Shown: positions 23,665-28,275 of the stretch, piece after piece
Numbering within the stretch: position 1 is the stretch's first letter
Layout: the number at the start of each line of letters is the position of its first letter
Assembly (NCBI GenBank): GCA_964651785.1
Contig: CAZYWJ010000049.1
Coordinates: 1 to 28,275 of the forward strand
DNA from: JAKVAV01 sp964651785
Lineage (GTDB): Bacteria; Bacteroidota; Bacteroidia; Flavobacteriales_D; Cryomorphaceae
Length of the DNA stretch: 28,275 nucleotides
Reading direction: 5' to 3'
Position numbers and translations under genes: made by a program
The notes under the pieces: generated by a model
Told to the model about the DNA's origin: nothing
Databases searched by the model: none
What the model saw: the letters and a program-made list of their open reading frames with translations, nothing else

Positions 23665-23807
23665 AAATGAAGGGGTTCACTATCTTTCCCAATAAACCCC
23701 TTATCGAAAAGAATCCGGGCAATCACCTGAATATTTGTACCTCCCCGAAAGAAATGCCTTTGAATGCGCGCACTTTCGATCGCAATTTTTCCCATCTTTG
23801 CGCCGCC

Positions 23808-24830
23808 ATGATCAGAATCACTCTCTTTGCATTTTGTCTCTTAACGGCGGTCGCTCAGGCACAGACCGACACCACTTACACTTCGCCCGAACCGGTAGGC
23901 GGAATTGAAAGATTGGCATTGGTTTTCTACACCATTGAGTTTGCACCCGATCAGCGACAATTGCTCGTCGATCGTCCTTTGGAGTTCTTCTTTTACATAA
24001 GTGATGAAGGAGAAGCCAGATTGGAAAGTACCAACGGAATTCGCAATCCTGCCATCGTCGACAGCCTGATGTCTGCCGGGCAAAATCTCCCGCCCTTTAC
24101 TCCCGCAACCCGAGGCGGAGTACCCGTGCAGTCGCTCTACATGATGGAGTTGACGTTTCCAAGCTATCAACCAAACTCCAATATTTTCTATTCCACCTAC
24201 GGTCAAAAACCTTCCGGCAAATATCGATTGGATGAATTCGACACCCTGTCGACGGATCACCCGTCCATTCAATTTTTGTTCGGCGGTTTCGCCAATGGTT
24301 TCGTAGGATCGGCGGGAGACTACCTCGGCACCGGCGGCGGGTTTAAAGTCGAAATGCTATTCTATGATGCCAACCTGATGTATTACGGGATGAATATGGC
24401 ATTTAGTGGCAACAAGCGTCAGCGCGAATACAGCCTCAGCGATATTCGCAATCAGGCAGAAGCCCCGCCTACCCTGTTTTTGGGAGTAACTATTGGAAAA
24501 AAGATCGACGACTTCCTCATTCAGGCTGATGCCGATATGGTGCTTCAAAACATCATCACCGTAGATACGGACACCGATGAGGAACCCGTGCAATTTTGGG
24601 GATTCTCCCCCGGCCTCATCGTCAACTACCCCATTGGTATCGGCTCCCGAGTGGCAGTCTACCCCCACGGCAGCATGCAATTCGATCATTACCTCAACCT
24701 CCACGCGGGTTATCGACAACTCCTGATGGGCAACTCACAAGCCAAGGGAGGCATGTGGGAAGTCGGACTTTCATGGCGCTTCGGCAGCAGCCCCGTGAAT
24801 TACTATCGCTTTCCCGAGAAGGCGGAATGA
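23808..24830 (+). CDS. Secreted protein with TonB-C-like domain fused to a probable outer-membrane barrel
   Basis: Starting at the ATG at 23808 gives 340 residues with a clear signal peptide (MIRITLFAFCLLTAVAQAQ). An upstream frame adds 47 residues without signal-peptide logic, and a CATCTTTG element lies seven bases before this ATG. Residues about 24-115 resemble the TonB C-terminal / energy-transducer fold: SPEPVGGIERLALVFY, LEFFFYISDEGEARLES, IVDSLMSAGQNLPPFTPATR and GGVPVQSLYMMELTFP. The remainder (about 150-340) has glycine-rich alternating strands and ends WEVGLSWRFG, as in beta-barrels. A TonB-C-like domain on a cleaved, exported protein without the membrane anchor and Pro-rich arm is unusual. 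It may contact the periplasmic face of another outer-membrane protein. No close family was named. Confidence 0.7.
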   Translation: MIRITLFAFCLLTAVAQAQTDTTYTSPEPVGGIERLALVFYTIEFAPDQRQLLVDRPLEFFFYISDEGEARLESTNGIRNPAIVDSLMSAGQNLPPFTPATRGGVPVQSLYMMELTFPSYQPNSNIFYSTYGQKPSGKYRLDEFDTLSTDHPSIQFLFGGFANGFVGSAGDYLGTGGGFKVEMLFYDANLMYYGMNMAFSGNKRQREYSLSDIRNQAEAPPTLFLGVTIGKKIDDFLIQADADMVLQNIITVDTDTDEEPVQFWGFSPGLIVNYPIGIGSRVAVYPHGSMQFDHYLNLHAGYRQLLMGNSQAKGGMWEVGLSWRFGSSPVNYYRFPEKAE

Positions 24831-24873
24831 CCGGAAAAGTCCGATGCGATCCAACCGGCTCATCAGTTTCGGG

Positions 24874-24904
24874 TTGATAAGTTCTCTTCATAAACCTACT
24901 TTTG
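24874..24904 (+). promoter_or_regulatory. Promoter, TTG-N20-TACTTTTG
   Basis: This is the best complete Bacteroidota-type promoter in the window: TTG (24874-24876), a 20-base spacer and an exact TAnnTTTG (24897-24904), 18 bases before the ATG at 24923. It overlaps an upstream TTG start option at 24902, which argues for the ATG. Confidence 0.65.
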
Positions 24905-24922
24905 GCCCTCAATCATTTTCTT

Positions 24923-27900
24923 ATGCTTCGTATCCTGATTTCTTGTTTCATTCTATCCCTCTTCAGTTCTTCCTCCTTCGCTCAAACTCCGTTAAACGAT
25001 GAGTGTTGGGGAGCGGCTTTACTCTCAACCGATACCGTCGTTCAAGGTGATAATTTCAACGCGACTTCCTCCGGTCTGCCTGCCAATTGCAACGATTTTC
25101 CCTTTTTCGATTTGGATGTGTGGTATAAAATTGAGACGGATCAACCCACTTCCTTGTCTCTCTTATTGACTGCAGCAAGTCCCGATTGGGATGGAGTGAT
25201 CAAGATTTACAGTGGTTCTTGCAATAACCTCACGGAGCTGGACTGCGCCAACTTCAGAGATGACGGGGAATTCGAATACATCCAGTTTCTGAACCTGGAC
25301 GCAGGAAATTACTACATCCGCATTTATGATTATCAGGAAACTTCCTCTTTTGAACTTACCGTCTCGGAAGAGGTTTGTCCGCTGGGAGTCCCCGGTCAGC
25401 AATGTAGCGATGGCAATCCGGGTACGACCAATGATATTGTCACGGCCGATTGCGAGTGTGTCGGGATACCCACTGAAGTGAATGACGATATATGCGGAGC
25501 GCTGGAATTGACCTGCGGCCAAACCTATTCCGGAAACTACAACTTAGCTACCATCAGTCAACTCGACGACTGCTCGGGATCGGGCAAAAAAGATTTGTGG
25601 TTCACCTTTGAAGCCGATGGGGTCTCTACCTACTTCGTATCCGAAATAACCAACGACGTCAATGTTTTGGAGCTGTACAGTGCCGACGATTGCACCGGTG
25701 AGCTGACGCCAATCGAAGAATGCGTGAGTTTGGACGAGTACTTCGGCGATCAATATCCCGCAGGTACCTACTATGTGCGGTTGAGAGGATATTTCAGTTC
25801 CAACTCGTACACCATAAAACTCACGTGCGCAGAAGTGCCTGCAAACGACAGTCCCTGCACCGCAGAAACCTTCGACTGCTCCGCGGAAAATCTGACGGGA
25901 TCAAACTTCCTGGCTGATTTCGACCCCGTCTGTGGCGGATTGTCCGACGCAGCGGCGGGAGTTTGGTATCGCTTTGAAGCCGACTTTGACGGCCTTTTAA
26001 GACTGAATGCCTGCCAGAATAATTCAAACGTGACCGACTTTGAAGTCGGTATATCCGTATATCAAGGTAGCTGCGAAGCATTGGATTGCATCGGGTTTAA
26101 CGATGGTAACTTCGGGTGTAGCTACAGACCCAACCTGATATTGGACGTTCTGGACGGACAAGTCTACTACTTCCTGATCAGCGGTCGCGATGAGTTCTCC
26201 TTTGGAAATTACGATATTGAAATAAGCTGTCTGGAAACTCCCGTAGACTGCCCCGGATTGGGAAATATCGGAGAACCGTGCAATGATGGCAATGACCTCA
26301 CCTTCGACGATACCGTTACGGAAGATTGTACCTGCGAGGGAGAACTCCCTCAACTAGGGCGGGTTTGCGAAGCTCCTCTTCCCATCACTACCTTGCCTTT
26401 TACCGATGCCGACAATACGGCTAATTTCGGAGATGATTACAACGCATCCGATCGACCTCCTCTGGTTTCGGGAGTAATCGTTGGCGAAGGATCCAATACG
26501 CCAAACTTTCTCAATGGCGATGACGTGGTGTATGCCTACACCCCCGATGCCGACAATGATATCGATATCTTCGTTTCAGACGAAGACAGTGCACCACTTG
26601 GACTCTGGGTTTTTACCGGCTGCCCCTTTACCGAAACCCTTGCATATGCTACCCAATTCGACCTGATTGATTCCTCATCAGAGATTTTCAATTTGCCCGT
26701 TGAGGCCGGTGAAACCTATTACATCGTCCTCTCCACACAAGCCCTCTTCGGCTCATTTCAATCCGTAGAATACACCATTACCGTAGCGGAATCTGCCGAT
26801 GACTGTCCGGGCCTCGATGGTGACATAGGCGATGCCTGCGACGATGAGGATCCAACGACCATCTACGATACGGTGAATGCTTCCTGCGAATGTGTAGGAG
26901 AACAAACGTCGCCCGGCGATATTTGCGAAAACCCCGTCGTCATTTCCGAATTGCCTTTTGACGAATTCAAAGACGCACAATTTGTTGAAGACTTTTATGG
27001 AAATGATGATATCCCTCCCTTGGCTCCGAATGCAGTCACGAAGGGCGGAAGCCCGCTTGGCTTTTTGAATTTTGCTGAAGTGGTATACGCCTACACGCCT
27101 GCCGAAGATGTTACGCTGGACATACAACTCCCGTACGTGATGACTTCCGGTACCTCATTATTTGTTTTCAAAGGATGCCCCTTTAGCGAAACGGTAGGCT
27201 ATGACGTCAGAAACATACTGGATGGGATTTCCCTTCTCATACCTGCCGAAGCCGGAGTAACCTACTACATCGTGGTGTCGGGTAGTACGGGAGCTCAACT
27301 CTTCGACATTGCAATAAGCGAATGCGCCGTCGATGGTGGTGAGTTGACCTCGTCACTCTTATCCCCTGTGGTTTGTTCCGGAGATAATGTAACGGATTTA
27401 GTGCAACTTGAGGTGGAGGGAAACCAAGGCCCCAACGGATTATTCGGTATCGTAACCGAAAATAACGATGTGGTAACTGCCAACCAAAGCGGACAATTCA
27501 ACCTGACCGGTTTGTCCGATGGCATTTACAAATTTGCCCACCTCAGTTACGACGATGATGCCTTTGTAAATGTGGACAATGTTTCAGAACTGGTGGGCTG
27601 TTACGACGTATCGAATACCATAGCCTTTCAGAAAACCAACCTGGCGGCAGGGGTTGTAAGTCCATCGGGACCGCAACAAGTATGCGGAACGGATGGCGAA
27701 CCTTCGATTATTGACTTTGAGGTCTCCGGCAATGTTGGACCCCTGACCGTTTGGGCCGTACTGAGTCAGGACTTTTCGACCATCATTGATTTCGGTAGCA
27801 ATCCCGACTTCAATTTCGACGATTACGGCCCCGGCATCTATCGCGTAGTTCAGGGAAGCCTTCGCTCGGGAGTAAACCCCGACAATATTGACCCCACCGA

Positions 27901-28231
27901 CCTGCCCGCCTGCATTGCCATTTCCAACAAAGTGGTGGTTCAGGTAATCGATTGCGGTGGTTTAGCTCCCGGCAGTATCATTTCAGCGAACCCCAACCCT
28001 ACCGAAGGCCTTTCCACCGTCAGCTTCACCGCATTTGATCCGGGCAATTCTACCTTAGAAGTCTTCGACCTGAACGGAAGATTAGTGGAATCCATTTTCG
28101 CGGGAGCGATTCAACCCGATACCGAATACCGCTTCGACTTTGACGGCTCGGCTTTACCGAATGGTATTTACATCTACCGATTGACCACCGAAACGGAAAT
28201 CATCAACGAGAAGTTTATGATTGCACGGTAG
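24923..28231 (+). CDS. Giant T9SS cargo with repeated PPC-like modules (1102 aa)
   Basis: The signal peptide is cleaved near SFA/Q (20/21). At least five beta modules of about 115-150 residues follow, each beginning near an N-D-x-C or x-C-E-x-P phrase and ending with a TYYIV/NYYIR-type strand; they resemble bacterial pre-peptidase (PPC) domains. Three linkers carry the same Cys-rich phrase, near residues 158 (GQQCSDGNPGTTND), 450 (GEPCNDGNDLTFDD) and 636 (GDACDDEDPTTIYD), each closed by a C-x-C. Two further beta repeats precede the T9SS domain near Asn1023 (NPNPTEG, LEVFDLNGRLVE, GIYIYRLTTETE). The second module and the sorting domain are close to those of the 704-residue cargo at 19906. A surface-adhesive or scaffold role is likely; no catalytic residues were seen. 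Confidence 0.9.
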   Translation: MLRILISCFILSLFSSSSFAQTPLNDECWGAALLSTDTVVQGDNFNATSSGLPANCNDFPFFDLDVWYKIETDQPTSLSLLLTAASPDWDGVIKIYSGSCNNLTELDCANFRDDGEFEYIQFLNLDAGNYYIRIYDYQETSSFELTVSEEVCPLGVPGQQCSDGNPGTTNDIVTADCECVGIPTEVNDDICGALELTCGQTYSGNYNLATISQLDDCSGSGKKDLWFTFEADGVSTYFVSEITNDVNVLELYSADDCTGELTPIEECVSLDEYFGDQYPAGTYYVRLRGYFSSNSYTIKLTCAEVPANDSPCTAETFDCSAENLTGSNFLADFDPVCGGLSDAAAGVWYRFEADFDGLLRLNACQNNSNVTDFEVGISVYQGSCEALDCIGFNDGNFGCSYRPNLILDVLDGQVYYFLISGRDEFSFGNYDIEISCLETPVDCPGLGNIGEPCNDGNDLTFDDTVTEDCTCEGELPQLGRVCEAPLPITTLPFTDADNTANFGDDYNASDRPPLVSGVIVGEGSNTPNFLNGDDVVYAYTPDADNDIDIFVSDEDSAPLGLWVFTGCPFTETLAYATQFDLIDSSSEIFNLPVEAGETYYIVLSTQALFGSFQSVEYTITVAESADDCPGLDGDIGDACDDEDPTTIYDTVNASCECVGEQTSPGDICENPVVISELPFDEFKDAQFVEDFYGNDDIPPLAPNAVTKGGSPLGFLNFAEVVYAYTPAEDVTLDIQLPYVMTSGTSLFVFKGCPFSETVGYDVRNILDGISLLIPAEAGVTYYIVVSGSTGAQLFDIAISECAVDGGELTSSLLSPVVCSGDNVTDLVQLEVEGNQGPNGLFGIVTENNDVVTANQSGQFNLTGLSDGIYKFAHLSYDDDAFVNVDNVSELVGCYDVSNTIAFQKTNLAAGVVSPSGPQQVCGTDGEPSIIDFEVSGNVGPLTVWAVLSQDFSTIIDFGSNPDFNFDDYGPGIYRVVQGSLRSGVNPDNIDPTDLPACIAISNKVVVQVIDCGGLAPGSIISANPNPTEGLSTVSFTAFDPGNSTLEVFDLNGRLVESIFAGAIQPDTEYRFDFDGSALPNGIYIYRLTTETEIINEKFMIAR

Positions 28232-28247
28232 GACGTTGACGGGGTGC

Positions 28248-28275
28248 GTAGGATCGTTGCATGCAACGATCCTAC
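28248..28275 (+). repeat. REP-like palindrome at the window end
   Basis: A perfect 28-bp palindrome, identical to the inner 28 bp of the one at 23308-23337, with core CGTTGCATGCAACG. It lies 16 bases after the stop of the giant cargo gene and finishes exactly at the last base of the window. It may form a strong hairpin in the 3' UTR, but no T-tract is visible before the edge. Confidence 0.9.

Overview
The window comes from a member of the Bacteroidota, possibly a flavobacterium-like or marine lineage; I cannot place it lower than phylum. Four secreted proteins carry type IX secretion system (T9SS) C-terminal sorting domains. Several genes have the phylum's TAnnTTTG -7 promoter element. Crp/Fnr-like regulators of about 190 residues and an IS200-like/RAYT transposase remnant with palindromes also fit. 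There are no tRNA or rRNA genes, no CRISPR array and no intact mobile element.

Layout. 1-110: two hairpin-forming inverted repeats and an intrinsic terminator, belonging to something upstream of the window. 161-3598: small household genes (DUF1801, YjdM/PhnA zinc ribbon, SRPBCC protein, Crp/Fnr-like regulator, secreted DUF6624-like protein, VOC protein). 3862-4338: small secreted, probably outer-membrane, protein. 4689-7058: triple-PAS hybrid histidine kinase. 7093-8103: T9SS cargo. 8411-9724: serine-hydrolase lipoprotein. 10010-11059: Crp/Fnr-like regulator plus VOC protein, with a palindrome between them and a terminator after them. 11294-12294: RMD1/DUF155 membrane protein, split in this assembly by a scaffolding artefact. 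12277-12834 (-): ECF-type sigma factor without an ATG start. 12909-17026: tightly coupled four-gene operon (C39-like cysteine peptidase, RimK-like ATP-grasp ligase, GCS2-type carboxylate-amine ligase, N-formylglutamate amidohydrolase-like enzyme). 17223-22020: two large T9SS cargo proteins. 22090-23092 (-): two tandem paralogues of an unrecognised small helical family. 23257-23664: palindromic repeats and a 5'-truncated RAYT-type transposase. 23808-24830: secreted protein joining a TonB-C-like domain to a probable beta-barrel. 24923-28231: a 1102-residue T9SS cargo. The window ends exactly on a second copy of the palindrome found at 23308.

The strongest candidate system is 12909-17026. Two amide-bond-forming ligases of different folds are translationally coupled to a cysteine peptidase and an amidohydrolase. 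This suggests synthesis and trimming of a small peptide-like or glutamyl-type compound, or modification of a protein tail. Such amidoligase neighbourhoods have been noted by comparative genomics; as far as I know the product is not established. The divergent sigma factor starts 74 bp away and may take part in its control.

Two features are assembly-related and should be kept apart from biology. The 100-N gap at 11709-11808 is flanked by an identical 55-bp sequence on both sides, and collapsing it restores one intact gene. The window may also end at a repeat-induced contig edge.
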